Source: an uncultured Pelagibacteraceae bacterium
GTDB taxonomy: Bacteria; Pseudomonadota; Alphaproteobacteria; Pelagibacterales; Pelagibacteraceae
Reading direction: 5' to 3'
Assembly (NCBI GenBank): GCA_902587155.1
Contig: CACIKE010000003.1
Coordinates: 45,437-109,436 of the forward strand
Length of the DNA stretch: 64,000 bases
The notes under the pieces: generated by a model
The model's input: the letters and a program-made list of their open reading frames with translations, nothing else
Told to the model about the DNA's origin: nothing
Databases searched by the model: none
Shown: positions 48,540 through 57,402 of the stretch, piece after piece
Position numbering within the stretch: position 1 is the stretch's first letter
Layout of the letters: every line of letters starts with the position of its first letter
Made by a program: the position numbers and the translations under genes

Positions 48540-49547
48540 ATGTCTGAATTAAATAGCATAGCTCTAAAAATACTTAATAATGGAAAGGGTATTCTTGCAG
48601 CTGACGAGAGTACTGCAACTATGACTAAAAGATTAGAATCAGTGAAAGTTCAATCAACACCTGAAAACCGTTTATTATTTAGAGAAACATTGTTTAGCGC
48701 GTCTGGTATGACTGAATATATTGGAGGAGTAATTTTATACGATGAAACAATAAAACAAATTACCTCGAAAAAAAATAAAATCCCAGAATTAATTTCTGCT
48801 ATGGGCAGTGTCCCTGGAATTAAAGTTGATACTGGAGCGAAAGTTTTAGCTAGTTCACCAAATGAAAAAATTACTGAAGGTTTGGATGGATTAAGAGAAA
48901 GATTAAAAGAATATTATAAATTAGGAGCCAAGTTTACAAAATGGAGAGGTGTTTATAACATATCAAAAGAGCATCCAAGTAAACTCTCAATTCAATCTAA
49001 TGCACATGCCTTAGCTAGATACTCTGCATTAGTTCAAGAAAATAATATGGTTCCAATTGTTGAACCCGAAGTCTTAATGGATGGAGAGCATTCGGCAAAA
49101 GAGTGTTATGAAAAGACTTCTGAAGTAATAAAAAAATGTTTTGAAGAATTAATCTTACATAAAGTTGATTTGAAAGGAATTATATTAAAGCCAAATATGA
49201 TTTTAGCAGGTAATAAGTGTAAAAACAAAATATCAAACGAAGAGGTGGCAAAGTTTACTCTTAAATGTTTAAATGAATCTGTTCCGTCAGAGGTTCCAGG
49301 AATAGCATTTTTATCTGGTGGTCAATCAGAAATAGAGGCAACAGAAAATTTAAATTTGATAAACAAATACAATGATACTAGCTTTATAATGACTTATTCT
49401 TATGGACGAGCTCTTCAACAAAGCGCATTAAAATTTTGGTCCCAAGACACATTAAATATTGAGGGAACTCAAAAAATTTTTAACCAGAGAGCAAAAATGA
49501 ATACATTAGCTGCTCAAGGTAAATGGTCTAAAGAACTTGAGAATTAA
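48540..49547 (+). CDS. fba: Fructose-bisphosphate aldolase, class I
   Basis: 335 residues. Eukaryotic-like class I (Schiff-base) aldolase: G-K-G-I-L-A-A-D-E-S near the N terminus, K-W-R-G-V-Y, E-P-E-V-L-M-D-G-x-H and the Schiff-base lysine in L-K-G-I-I-L-K-P-N-M (~219). Metal independent, unlike class II enzymes. The cluster tkt-gap-pgk-fba reads as one lower-glycolysis/gluconeogenesis unit. Confidence 0.95.
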   Translation: MSELNSIALKILNNGKGILAADESTATMTKRLESVKVQSTPENRLLFRETLFSASGMTEYIGGVILYDETIKQITSKKNKIPELISAMGSVPGIKVDTGAKVLASSPNEKITEGLDGLRERLKEYYKLGAKFTKWRGVYNISKEHPSKLSIQSNAHALARYSALVQENNMVPIVEPEVLMDGEHSAKECYEKTSEVIKKCFEELILHKVDLKGIILKPNMILAGNKCKNKISNEEVAKFTLKCLNESVPSEVPGIAFLSGGQSEIEATENLNLINKYNDTSFIMTYSYGRALQQSALKFWSQDTLNIEGTQKIFNQRAKMNTLAAQGKWSKELEN

Positions 49548-50151
49548 TAAAAAAAAATTTATTTATCTCATTTCACCAACAAAAATTAATAAATCTTTTT
49601 ATCTAGATTTAACCAAGATCCTTCAACAAAAAAAAGTGAGCTTTTTTCAATTAAGGCTTAAAAAAGAAACTCTTAAAAAAAAAATTATTATTGGTAAAAA
49701 AATTAAAAAAATTTGTAAAAAATTTAAGGTCAAATTTCTAGTTAATGATGATGTTTTTATTGCAAAAAAATTGAATGCTGATGGTTGTCATTTGGGTCAA
49801 AAAGACATGGATATTATCAAGGCAAGGAAATTCATTGGCAACAAGATAATAGGTGTTACCTGTCATAACTCTATAAAATTATCAAAAATTGCTGTAAAAA
49901 ATAAGGCTGACTACATAGCCCTAGGAGCTTTTAATAATTCAAAAACTAAAAAAGTAAAATATAAAGCTTCTATTAATTTACTCAGAAAAGTAAAAAAAAT
50001 CACTAAAACTCCCGTGGTAGCCATTGGTGGCATTAATTCTGATAATTATAAAAATCTTTTATTGAATAAAGCAAACTTTTTAGCTATTTCAGGCTACATT
50101 TGGAATAACAATAAATTAAAACCAATAGAGGCAATAAAGATTTTAAAATGA
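49537..50151 (+). CDS. thiE: Thiamine-phosphate synthase
   Basis: 204 residues, TIM-barrel. F-F-Q-L-R-L-K (~36), L-V-N-D-D-V-F-I-A (~70), A-D-G-C-H-L-G-Q-K-D, G-V-T-C-H-N and P-V-V-A-I-G-G-I correspond to ThiE motifs; joins HMP-PP and thiazole phosphate. The TTG start lies 11 nt inside fba; no better start exists nearby. Very lysine-rich. A TenI-like role is a weaker alternative. Confidence 0.82.
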   Translation: MRINKKKFIYLISPTKINKSFYLDLTKILQQKKVSFFQLRLKKETLKKKIIIGKKIKKICKKFKVKFLVNDDVFIAKKLNADGCHLGQKDMDIIKARKFIGNKIIGVTCHNSIKLSKIAVKNKADYIALGAFNNSKTKKVKYKASINLLRKVKKITKTPVVAIGGINSDNYKNLLLNKANFLAISGYIWNNNKLKPIEAIKILK

Positions 50152-50708
50152 AAATAAATGCAGGAGAAATAAGAGTGGGTATGTTGTTAGAATATAAAGA
50201 TGATTTGTGGCAGGTATTAAAAACTCAACATGTGAAGCCTGGAAAAGGGGGTGCATTTGCACAAGTTGAAATGAAAAGCTTAAACAAAAATACTAAATTG
50301 AATGAACGATTTAGATCAAGTGAAACAGTTGAAAAAGCATCATTAGAGGAGACAAATTATAATTATCTTTATGAAGATGAAAATAACTATTTTTTTATGG
50401 AGCCAAAATCTTTTGATCAAATTGAGATTAAAAAAAGTTTAATCGGTGAGAAGGGGAAATTATTAACTGAAAATTTAGAGGTTTCTGTCAGCTTCTACAA
50501 TGAATTACCTATTTCGGTAGATTTACCAAAACAAGTTGTATGTAAAATAGAAACTACTGATGCTGCTTTAAAAGGACAAACTGTTTCATCATCTTATAAG
50601 CCGGCAACATTAGATAATGGTTTAAATATTCAAGTGCCTCCTTTTATTGAAGCTGGCGACAAAGTTATTATAGACACGAGAAATCTTGAATATATTAAAA
50701 AAAATTAA
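50148..50708 (+). CDS. efp: Elongation factor P
   Basis: 186 residues, three beta-barrel domains. The modifiable loop H-V-K-P-G-K-G-G-A-F has K33 at the position of lysylated K34. Relieves ribosome stalling at polyproline. Starts in the thiE stop (ATGA, 4-nt overlap). Confidence 0.96.
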   Translation: MKINAGEIRVGMLLEYKDDLWQVLKTQHVKPGKGGAFAQVEMKSLNKNTKLNERFRSSETVEKASLEETNYNYLYEDENNYFFMEPKSFDQIEIKKSLIGEKGKLLTENLEVSVSFYNELPISVDLPKQVVCKIETTDAALKGQTVSSSYKPATLDNGLNIQVPPFIEAGDKVIIDTRNLEYIKKN

Positions 50709-50710
50709 TT

Positions 50711-51451
50711 ATGAACTCAATTTCTGCTAATTTGAATATTATGATTAAAGCATGTGAAAAGGCATCAAAAATATTAATTAGGGATTTCGGTGAAATTGAA
50801 AAATTACAAGTATCAAAAAAAAGTCAAAGCGATTTTGTTACAAATGCAGATTTAAAAGCAGAAAAAATAATCATTGAGGAATTGGAGAGAGCAAGACCTA
50901 ATTTTTCATTTATCAGTGAAGAAAGAGGAATAAAAAAAAACAAAGATGATAAGAATACTTGGATCATAGATCCAATAGATGGAACAATTAACTTTTTGCA
51001 TGGTATACCTCATTTTGCTATATCAATAGCCTTAAGATCGAATGGTGAAATAATTTCTGGTCTTATTTATGATCCTATAAAAGATGAAATGTTTTTTGCT
51101 GAAAAAAACAACGGAACTTTTTTTAACAATCACAGAGTAAGGGTTTCAACAAAAAACAATATAGATGAATGTTTGTTCGCGATCGGAGGAAAACTAAAAA
51201 AAGAGCCAGACTTTTCTTACAGAAGATCTGGTTGTGCAGCACTAGATCTGGCTTATGTATCCGTAGGTAGATATGATGGTTATTTTCAAAAAAGTTTAAA
51301 TTTGTGGGATGTTGCTGCAGGAATAATTTTAATAAGGGAAGCTGGGGGCATAATTAATAGTTTTAGCTTAGAGAATCTTAAAAATATAAATGTAACAGCT
51401 TCAAACTCAAATATTAGCAATAAATTTAACAATATAATACTTAACTTTTAA
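50711..51451 (+). CDS. suhB: Inositol monophosphatase family protein (SuhB-like)
   Basis: 246 residues. Mg-dependent phosphatase motifs: S-E-E-R-G near residue 70, [15 protein letters not shown] (~90-104) and L-W-D-V-A-A-G near the C terminus. May act on inositol phosphates or, as in E. coli, on rRNA maturation; 2-bp gap after efp. Confidence 0.88.
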   Translation: MNSISANLNIMIKACEKASKILIRDFGEIEKLQVSKKSQSDFVTNADLKAEKIIIEELERARPNFSFISEERGIKKNKDDKNTWIIDPIDGTINFLHGIPHFAISIALRSNGEIISGLIYDPIKDEMFFAEKNNGTFFNNHRVRVSTKNNIDECLFAIGGKLKKEPDFSYRRSGCAALDLAYVSVGRYDGYFQKSLNLWDVAAGIILIREAGGIINSFSLENLKNINVTASNSNISNKFNNIILNF

Positions 51452-51486
51452 TTGTTTTAGAAAAATCTTTTGTTATAAGTCTCGAG

Positions 51487-51714
51487 ATGAAAAAAAAAAT
51501 ACATCCAAATTACCATAAGATTAAAGTTGAGATGACTGATGGTACGCAATTTGAGACTAAATCAACATGGGGTAAAGAAGGTGATTTACTAAAGCTAGAA
51601 ATTGATCCTAAGTCTCATTCAGCTTGGACCGGTGGCAAACAAAAATTATTGGACAAAGGCAGAATAAGTAAATTCAACAAAAAATTTCAAAATTTTAAAT
51701 CCGAAAAAAAATAA
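51487..51714 (+). CDS. rpmE: 50S ribosomal protein L31 (zinc-free form)
   Basis: 75 residues. [10 protein letters not shown] near the N terminus and [21 protein letters not shown] are the L31 signatures. It has no cysteine, so it is the zinc-independent (C-minus) type. Ends exactly where trcR begins (51714/51715). Confidence 0.95.
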   Translation: MKKKIHPNYHKIKVEMTDGTQFETKSTWGKEGDLLKLEIDPKSHSAWTGGKQKLLDKGRISKFNKKFQNFKSEKK

Positions 51715-52290
51715 ATGAATAACACCCCACTCATGCCAATGGCGACAGCAGTATGGCTAGTTGAAAATACAACTCTTACATTCAAGCAAATAGCAAATTT
51801 CTGTAATATGCATGAGGTTGAAATTCAGGGTATTGCAGATGGGGAAGTTGCAAAAGGTATTAAAGCTTATAACCCAATAATCGCCGGTCAGCTCTCACGG
51901 GAGGAAATTGAACTTTCTTCCAAAGATAAAAATAGACCTCTGCAAATTACCAGTTCTGACATTGAAATTACTAGTGATGAAAAAAAAATAAAAAAATATG
52001 TTCCATTATCAAAAAGACAAGACAAGCCCGATTCTGCTTTATGGTTAATAAAACAACATAATATTTTAAAAGACTCTCAAATAGCAAAACTAGTAGGAAT
52101 TACTAAAAACTCGGTTACATCTATTAGAAATAAAAGTTACTGGAATTTTAATAATTTAAACCCAAAAGATCCTGTAGCTTTAAATCTTTTTACTCAAAAA
52201 GATTTAATAGATGCAATATCTAAAGCAGAGAGAAGAATTAAACGAGAAAAAAGAGAAAAAGAGAAAAAAATAAAGAACAATCTGGAATAA
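51715..52290 (+). CDS. trcR: DUF1013/TrcR-family cell-cycle transcriptional regulator
   Basis: 191 residues. M-P-M-A-T-A-V-W-L-V-E-N-T-T-L-T-F-x-Q-I-A at the N terminus and P-D-S-A-L-W-L-I-K-x-H (~102) open two helix-turn-helix-like halves, the DUF1013 pattern found almost only in alphaproteobacteria and named TrcR in Caulobacter. The C terminus is a charged K/E helix. A 22-codon ORF and rpsU follow directly. Confidence 0.85.
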   Translation: MNNTPLMPMATAVWLVENTTLTFKQIANFCNMHEVEIQGIADGEVAKGIKAYNPIIAGQLSREEIELSSKDKNRPLQITSSDIEITSDEKKIKKYVPLSKRQDKPDSALWLIKQHNILKDSQIAKLVGITKNSVTSIRNKSYWNFNNLNPKDPVALNLFTQKDLIDAISKAERRIKREKREKEKKIKNNLE

Positions 52291-52359
52291 ATGAATAAAT
52301 TAAATAGACATAAAATTATAAAGATGTTATTCAAATCTTTTTTTGGAGGTATTTATTAA
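52291..52359 (+). CDS. 22-codon leader ORF overlapping the rpsU start
   Basis: ATG at 52291 follows the trcR stop with no gap. The frame encodes 22 residues (begins MNKLNRHKII, ends FFGGIY) and stops with TAA at 52357-52359, overlapping the third base of the inferred rpsU ATT start (52355-52357). It reads through the rpsU Shine-Dalgarno. This geometry fits a leader peptide that delivers ribosomes to rpsU (coupling) or blocks its SD. Could be chance; short. Confidence 0.45.
   Translation: MNKLNRHKIIKMLFKSFFGGIY
52345..52350 (+). promoter_or_regulatory. Perfect Shine-Dalgarno of rpsU
   Basis: GGAGGT at 52345-52350 is a full anti-SD complement, 4-5 nt before the ATT at 52355. An in-frame TTG at 52343 overlaps this motif and so cannot be the start that uses it. 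Confidence 0.75.
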
Positions 52360-52549
52360 GATAGAAGTTAAAGATAACAACGTAGAGCAAGCTTTGAGGG
52401 TTTTAAAAAGAAAACTTCAAAGAGACGGTTTTTTTAAGATTATTAAACTTAAAAATACTTATGAAAAACCATCTGAAAAGAAAAAGCGAATTCTCCAAGA
52501 AAATATAAAAAGAGTAAAAAAACTTAATAAACTTAAAAATAGAATTTAA
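52355..52549 (+). CDS. rpsU: 30S ribosomal protein S21, apparent ATT start
   Basis: 64 residues from ATT: K-I-E-V-K-D-N-N-V-E-Q-A-L-R-V-L-K-R-K-L-Q, then E-K-P-S-E-K-K-K-R, the S21 signatures. Aligned to alphaproteobacterial S21 (M-Q-V-L-V-R-D-N-N-V) the ATT falls exactly at Met1, with a perfect GGAGGT 4-5 nt upstream. The only other in-frame start, TTG at 52343, overlaps that SD. S21 sits by the anti-SD of 16S rRNA. It is followed after 3 bp by initiator tRNA. Confidence 0.88.
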   Translation: MKIEVKDNNVEQALRVLKRKLQRDGFFKIIKLKNTYEKPSEKKKRILQENIKRVKKLNKLKNRI

Positions 52550-52552
52550 TAC

Positions 52553-52629
<77 letters not shown>

Positions 52630-52632
52630 ATT

Positions 52633-53325
52633 TTATAAATTAAAATTTGATTTCTTTGCATCCCTTAAAAATCCTTTCACGGTATCTGTTGTAAGTTTTT
52701 TAAAAGAATTTCCAAATCTCTCAATTTTTTCAATCAAAGCAGGTGGTACAGTTATAATTTGACATCCAACCTGTTTTGCTTGTATGTAATTATAAGGCTC
52801 TCTTGTACTTGCCCAAAGTATTTCAACATTTTTGTAATTCTTCGAAATTTTGATACTTTCTTTAAATTGTGGGATAGGATCTTTTCCTGTATCACCCATT
52901 CTACCAGCAAAAATAGAAATGATTACTTTTGTTTTTCTGTCTATGTTTTTTAAAATTTGTTTAGTTTGTTTAGCTGTATAAACAGCAGTTATATTAAGCT
53001 TTATTCTGTCATTATTAAGGGCTTTAATCACTTTTCCCATAAATTTTCCTCTAGAGTTATTTACAGGAACTTTTACATAAACATTTTTTCCCCAATTATT
53101 TATCATTTTCCCTTGAGCAATCATATCCTCAACATTATCTGCAAAAACTTCAAGTGATAATGGTTTTTTTGTTATTTTAAGAATTTTTTTTGAATAAATG
53201 AAATAGTCTTTTGCTCCTGCTTTTCGCATTAAACTTGGATTAGTGGTAAAGCCTTTAACTATATGTTTTTTGTTAAACTTGCTTATCAATTTAATATCAG
53301 CTATATCACAAAAAATTTTAGTCAA
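52633..53325 (-). CDS. Transaldolase (small FSA/TalC-like type)
   Basis: 230 residues, TIM barrel. K-I-F-C-D-I-A-D start, K-G-F-T-T-N-P-S-L-M-R-K-A-G, S-L-E-V-F-A-D, the Schiff-base lysine in V-Y-V-K-V-P-V (~85) and N-I-T-A-V-Y-T. I chose the TTG at 53325, 1 nt after the pntB stop, because family members start at this point; a TTG at 53343 is also possible. Links to tkt in the pentose phosphate branch. Confidence 0.88.
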   Translation of the reverse strand: MTKIFCDIADIKLISKFNKKHIVKGFTTNPSLMRKAGAKDYFIYSKKILKITKKPLSLEVFADNVEDMIAQGKMINNWGKNVYVKVPVNNSRGKFMGKVIKALNNDRIKLNITAVYTAKQTKQILKNIDRKTKVIISIFAGRMGDTGKDPIPQFKESIKISKNYKNVEILWASTREPYNYIQAKQVGCQIITVPPALIEKIERFGNSFKKLTTDTVKGFLRDAKKSNFNL

Positions 53326-53326
53326 T

Positions 53327-54724
53327 TTATAAGCTTTTAACAATTTCTTCAGTCATTTTTTTTGCATCGGCAAATAACATTAACGTATTATCTCTATAAA
53401 AAAGATCATTATCTATTCCGGCATAACCTGGAGATAAACTTCTTTTTACAAATAAAACAGACTTACTTTTTTCAACATCTAGTATAGGCATACCATAAAT
53501 TGGGCTTTGAGGATCTGATTTAGCCACTGGATTGGTTACATCATTTGCACCAATTACATATGCAACGTCACAATTTGCAAAGTCATTATTAATTTCTTCT
53601 AACTCAAATACTTCGTCATAAGGAACGTTTGCCTCTGCAAGTAATACATTCATATGTCCAGGCATTCTACCTGCAACTGGATGAATTGCGTATGACACTT
53701 TTACCCCATTTTTTTTTAGTGCATCAACCATTTCTCTTAATGCATGTTGAGCTTGTGCCACTGCCATTCCATAACCTGGAACAATTATAACTGATGAAGC
53801 ATTTTTCATCAAAAAAGCTGCGTCATCTGCATTACCGTTTTTTACAGGTTTCTGTTCTTTTGTTTGAGAACTTGAAGTTTGATCTGTAGCTCCCCATCCA
53901 CCAAGTATTACATTAAAAAATGATCTATTCATTCCTTTGCACATTATATAAGAAAGTATTGCACCAGAGGACCCAACTAGAGCACCCGTTATAATCAAAG
54001 CACTATTTTCTAAAGTAAAACCTATGCCGGCTGCTGCCCAGCCTGAATATGAATTTAGCATTGAAATTACAACTGGCATATCTGCACCACCAATCGGAAT
54101 GATTAATAGCACTCCAATTAAAAAAGAAATCAATACTATTGACCAAAATATATTAGATAATTGTGATCTACATAAGTAATAAATTAAAAATAATATTATT
54201 ATTCCTAAAAATAAATTAATTAAATGTTGACCTTTAAAGGTAATTGGTGCACCAGACATAATTCCTCTAAGCTTTAAAAAAGCTATTATTGAACCTGAAA
54301 AAGTAATTGCTCCAATTGCTGCTCCCAAAGACATCTCAATTAAACTAGCAAGTTTTATATTTCCTGAACTGCCAAGATTGAAGACCTCTGGCTGTAAAAA
54401 AGCAGATATTGCCACAAATACAGCAGCTAAACCTACAAGACTATGAAATCCAGCAACTAACTCTGGCATTGCTGTCATTGGTATCTTAAAGGCAATGAAT
54501 GCGCCTACTGACCCTCCAATAAATAAAAATATCAAAACATAGATAAATCCTGTACCAAAATTTCCAACTGAAAAAAAAGTAACTAGAATTGCAATGGTCA
54601 TTCCTGTTATACCAAAGTAATTACCTTGTCGTGAAGTTTCTGGTGAGGAAAGACCCCTTAAAGCTAAAATAAATAATATACCTGAAACTAGATAAAATAA
54701 TGCTGAAAGATTAGCTGACATCAT
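53327..54724 (-). CDS. pntB: NAD(P) transhydrogenase, beta subunit
   Basis: 465 residues. N-terminal ~280 residues form about nine membrane helices (domain II), C-terminal ~180 the NADP(H) domain III with G-Y-G-M-A-V-A-Q-A-Q-H, H-P-V-A-G-R-M-P-G-H-M-N-V-L-L-A-E-A and V-I-G-A-N-D-V-T-N-P. Uses proton influx to drive NADH to NADPH. Overlaps pntA2 by 1 nt. Confidence 0.96.
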   Translation of the reverse strand: MMSANLSALFYLVSGILFILALRGLSSPETSRQGNYFGITGMTIAILVTFFSVGNFGTGFIYVLIFLFIGGSVGAFIAFKIPMTAMPELVAGFHSLVGLAAVFVAISAFLQPEVFNLGSSGNIKLASLIEMSLGAAIGAITFSGSIIAFLKLRGIMSGAPITFKGQHLINLFLGIIILFLIYYLCRSQLSNIFWSIVLISFLIGVLLIIPIGGADMPVVISMLNSYSGWAAAGIGFTLENSALIITGALVGSSGAILSYIMCKGMNRSFFNVILGGWGATDQTSSSQTKEQKPVKNGNADDAAFLMKNASSVIIVPGYGMAVAQAQHALREMVDALKKNGVKVSYAIHPVAGRMPGHMNVLLAEANVPYDEVFELEEINNDFANCDVAYVIGANDVTNPVAKSDPQSPIYGMPILDVEKSKSVLFVKRSLSPGYAGIDNDLFYRDNTLMLFADAKKMTEEIVKSL

Positions 54725-55026
54725 TATTTCTTTTTCTTTTTATACATTTGTAACATTCTTTGGGTGACAAGAAAGCCACCAAAAATATTTACAGCTGCTA
54801 AAACAATTGCGAGAAAACCAAAAATATTTGATGTTTCAAAAATACTCCCTGAAGAGTTCGCTAATGCAGCTATGATTGCCCCAACAATAATTACCGAGGA
54901 AATAGCGTTTGTTACTGACATCAAGGGTGTATGCAAAGAAGGTGTCACGCTCCATACGACGTAATAGCCTACGAATATTGATAATATAAATATACTCAGC
55001 CTAAAGATAAAGGGATCTATTTCCAT
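54724..55026 (-). CDS. pntA2: NAD(P) transhydrogenase, alpha subunit part 2 (membrane part)
   Basis: 100 residues, three or four helices with G-Y-Y-V-V-W-S-V-T-P-S-L-H-T-P-L-M-S-V-T-N-A-I-S-S, the domain II portion that is fused to domain I in E. coli PntA. A separate gene is normal in alphaproteobacteria. Ends and starts overlap by 1 nt with both neighbours. Confidence 0.94.
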   Translation of the reverse strand: MEIDPFIFRLSIFILSIFVGYYVVWSVTPSLHTPLMSVTNAISSVIIVGAIIAALANSSGSIFETSNIFGFLAIVLAAVNIFGGFLVTQRMLQMYKKKKK

Positions 55027-56111
55027 TATTTAAAATTTGTTTTATTAATTATTTCATCCTCTAAATTGATATTAAATGAATTATTTTTTTCATCATATAA
55101 ATTATTTATAAAATTAAACATATTTTTAGCATAAAGATTTGAAGCTGATATAGGTAACTTATTGAGAATATTCGCCTCACCCATAATCTTTACTCCATTA
55201 GAGTCTATTATACTGTTTTCCTTAGTAAGTTCTGAATTTCCACCTTGTGATGCCGCCAAATCATAAATGACTGAACCACTTGTCATTACATCAATCATAT
55301 CTTTTTTTATAATAATAGGAGCTTTTTTCCCAGGTATTAAAGCTGTGCAGATAACAATATCAATTTTTTTTAATGTTTCTCTTAGTAGGTTCTCTTGTTT
55401 TTGTTTAAATTCATCTGTTGTCTCCTTTGCATATCCACCCTCGGTTTCAAGATTTTCAGAACCTTCGACAGTTAAAAATTTTCCTCCTAAACTTTCAACC
55501 TGTTCCTTTGATGCCATTCTCACATCAGTCGCAAAAACTATTGCACCCATTCTCTTAGCCGTTGCAATAGCTTGTAGACCTGCAACTCCTGCACCAACCA
55601 CCAAAACTTTAGCAGCCGAAATTGTTCCTGCTGCAGTCATCATCATTGGTATTGCTTTCTGAAAATATGCAAATGAGTCGATTACTGCCTTATATCCAGC
55701 TAGATTTGCTTGAGATGATAAAATATCCATAGATTGAGCTCTTGTTATTCTGGGGAGAAGCTCAAGAGAAAAACATTTGATATTTTTTTTTGTTATTTCA
55801 GACAATTTTTTTTCATTATTGTAAGGATCTAAAACACCTACTAAAATTTGGTCTTTTTTTAATTTATCTAAATTTTCATTACTTAAAATATTCATTTGTA
55901 AAATAGCGTCAGAAGCTGAGATTGTTTCATCGATTGATTTGATACTTGCTCCCTCTGTTTCATAATTCTTATCACTTATTCCTAAATGAGTTGCATAATC
56001 CTTGCTTAAATAAACTTGTAGACCTAATGATTTATATTTTTTAACTATATCTGGAGTTATAGCAACTCTTTGCTCTAGATTTAAGTTTTCAGATATTGAG
56101 CCTATTATCAT
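55026..56111 (-). CDS. pntA1: NAD(P) transhydrogenase, alpha subunit part 1 (NAD domain)
   Basis: 361 residues, alanine-dehydrogenase-like domain I: E-Q-R-V-A-I-T-P-D near the N terminus, then G-A-G-V-A-G-L-Q-A-I-A-T-A-K-R-M-G-A (~172) and a Q-G-G-N-S-E segment. Binds NAD(H). Soluble; completes the three-gene pnt set. Confidence 0.95.
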   Translation of the reverse strand: MIIGSISENLNLEQRVAITPDIVKKYKSLGLQVYLSKDYATHLGISDKNYETEGASIKSIDETISASDAILQMNILSNENLDKLKKDQILVGVLDPYNNEKKLSEITKKNIKCFSLELLPRITRAQSMDILSSQANLAGYKAVIDSFAYFQKAIPMMMTAAGTISAAKVLVVGAGVAGLQAIATAKRMGAIVFATDVRMASKEQVESLGGKFLTVEGSENLETEGGYAKETTDEFKQKQENLLRETLKKIDIVICTALIPGKKAPIIIKKDMIDVMTSGSVIYDLAASQGGNSELTKENSIIDSNGVKIMGEANILNKLPISASNLYAKNMFNFINNLYDEKNNSFNINLEDEIINKTNFK

Positions 56112-56112
56112 A

Positions 56113-56223
56113 TTATAAAAGAAATATTGCCATTAAAGCCAAAACAAAGATTACAATTATAGTTCCCCAAAGAACAAACTTTGTAAAATTAATCCAAGTT
56201 TTTTTATGGTTTTCATTATCCAT
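56113..56223 (-). CDS. aa3-type cytochrome oxidase subunit IV-like microprotein (COX4_pro_2)
   Basis: 36 residues. N-terminal H-K-K-T-W-I-N-F-T-K-F-V-L-W-G-T followed by one hydrophobic helix, the pattern of the bacterial aa3-type cytochrome c oxidase subunit IV family, which is small and single-span. Lies 1 nt before pntA1 and 5 bp after rpmJ. Being near pnt rather than the oxidase genes is a recurrent alphaproteobacterial arrangement as I recall. Confidence 0.75.
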   Translation of the reverse strand: MDNENHKKTWINFTKFVLWGTIIVIFVLALMAIFLL

Positions 56224-56228
56224 AAAAA

Positions 56229-56354
56229 CTATTTTTGTCTTGCTTTAAATTTTGGATTTTTTTTATTTATTATGTAAACTCTGCCTCTACGCCTAACTAA
56301 TTTAGACTCTAAATCTCTTTTTTTCAGGGATTTAAGTGAGCTTGCTATTTTCAT
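56229..56354 (-). CDS. rpmJ: 50S ribosomal protein L36 (zinc-free form)
   Basis: 41 residues: [13 protein letters not shown], then [13 protein letters not shown] and K-F-K-A-R-Q. No cysteine or the usual C-x2-C...C-x4-H zinc set, so a C-minus type. Overlaps the epimerase stop by 4 nt (ATGA). Confidence 0.93.
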   Translation of the reverse strand: MKIASSLKSLKKRDLESKLVRRRGRVYIINKKNPKFKARQK

Positions 56355-57241
56355 AATTTTCTTTGGAACTTAATAAAGGAATTTATGTAATCTTTCAAAT
56401 ATATTTTTCCGAATTTCTTATAAACCTTATTTGAAAAAGAAACATTAGTTAAAGCTGAAGCGTATCTTTCACCATCTCTTTTAGGTAAATATGATATTCT
56501 GGTCTTGAACATCTTTGCCACTTGTAAAATTGAGTGACTTTTTTTGTCTGAGATTGAGTAATGTCTACATTTATTTTGTTTCCAAGCAAAAAAACATGTT
56601 TTCACGGTATCATAAATATGAGTAAATCTCCTAGTTTGTGACCCTGGCAAAACAACTGTTAAAGGTTTTTTTTTAATATATTGATTTTCAAAAATACCAA
56701 TTACTGTTGCCATATCACCCTCACAAATCTGCCTTGGTCCATATACATTATAAAAATAAATTACTTCATATTTAAAACCAAACCATTTTTTTAAATTATT
56801 TAAAAGTTCTAAATTTTTCGATTTTGTAAAAGCATAAGGAGATAAATTTTTATCTGCACCTTTGTTTCCTATTGTAGCTGAAGTTGCTGAGTAAACTAAT
56901 TTTATTTTATTATCTAAACAAAACTTAAATACTTCTTTTGTGCCTATGGTATTGGAGTTGTAACATTGATCAAATTTCAAAAAACTTTGATAAATTCTCG
57001 CAAACTCACCAAAATGAAATATTGAATTAATTTTTTTTTTATATTTTTTTAAGATTGAATTTATATTTTTGGTGTTTCCAACTATATACTTAACTCTTCT
57101 GTTCTTTATATGGTTTTTTTTACTACCACTAGAATAATTATCTATGCTGATTATTTCAAATTTAGTTTTATCTACGAAAAACTCAATTAGATTTGATCCA
57201 ACAAACCCCGCGCCACCTGTAACAATAATTATTTTCTTCAT
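56351..57241 (-). CDS. NAD-dependent sugar-nucleotide epimerase (GalE-like)
   Basis: 296 residues, extended short-chain dehydrogenase. [12 protein letters not shown] site (8-16), substrate region Y-S-A-T-S-A-T-I-G, catalytic Y-A-F-T-K (YxxxK, ~136-140), N-V-Y-G-P-R-Q. Likely UDP-glucose 4-epimerase-like, though shorter than GalE (~330). Starts 12 bp after the 5S rRNA gene and heads a tight run down to transaldolase. Confidence 0.82.
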   Translation of the reverse strand: MKKIIIVTGGAGFVGSNLIEFFVDKTKFEIISIDNYSSGSKKNHIKNRRVKYIVGNTKNINSILKKYKKKINSIFHFGEFARIYQSFLKFDQCYNSNTIGTKEVFKFCLDNKIKLVYSATSATIGNKGADKNLSPYAFTKSKNLELLNNLKKWFGFKYEVIYFYNVYGPRQICEGDMATVIGIFENQYIKKKPLTVVLPGSQTRRFTHIYDTVKTCFFAWKQNKCRHYSISDKKSHSILQVAKMFKTRISYLPKRDGERYASALTNVSFSNKVYKKFGKIYLKDYINSFIKFQRKL

Positions 57242-57253
57242 TTGGATTTGTTA

Positions 57254-57370
57254 GCCTGGCAACACCCTACTCTTCCATGTCTTAAGACAAAGTACCATCG
57301 GCGCAGAAAGGCTTGACTTCCGAGTTCGGAATGGGATCGGGTATGACACTTTCGCAATAATCACCAGGCA
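57254..57370 (-). rRNA. 5S ribosomal RNA
   Basis: About 117 nt. Helix I GCCTGGTGA...TTGCCAGGC pairs the ends; internal C-C-C-A-T-T-C-C-G-A-A-C-T-C-G-G-A-A-G and G-A-T-G-G-T-A-C-T are universal 5S segments, and G-A-G-A-G-T-A-G-G-like sequence precedes the 3' end. No 16S or 23S rRNA adjoins it: genes on both sides are sugar-nucleotide enzymes. Confidence 0.97.
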
Positions 57371-57374
57371 ACTT

Positions 57375-57402
57375 CTTATACAAAATATTAATTAAAAGTA
57401 AA
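57375..57402 (-). promoter_or_regulatory. Candidate promoter of the solitary 5S rRNA gene
   Basis: On the minus strand TTTACT (57397-57402) and TATAAG (57375-57380), 16-bp spacer, place the start about at the mature 5' end of 5S rRNA. Moderate box quality; supports independent transcription of 5S. Confidence 0.4.

Noticed and set aside
52630..52650. Hairpin AATTTTA-N5-TAAAATT after tRNA-fMet as terminator
   Set aside because: AT-only 7-bp stem, too weak to call; it may be chance in this base composition.
54724..56111. Frameshifted/broken pntA
   Set aside because: The split into NAD domain and membrane part is the normal alphaproteobacterial arrangement.
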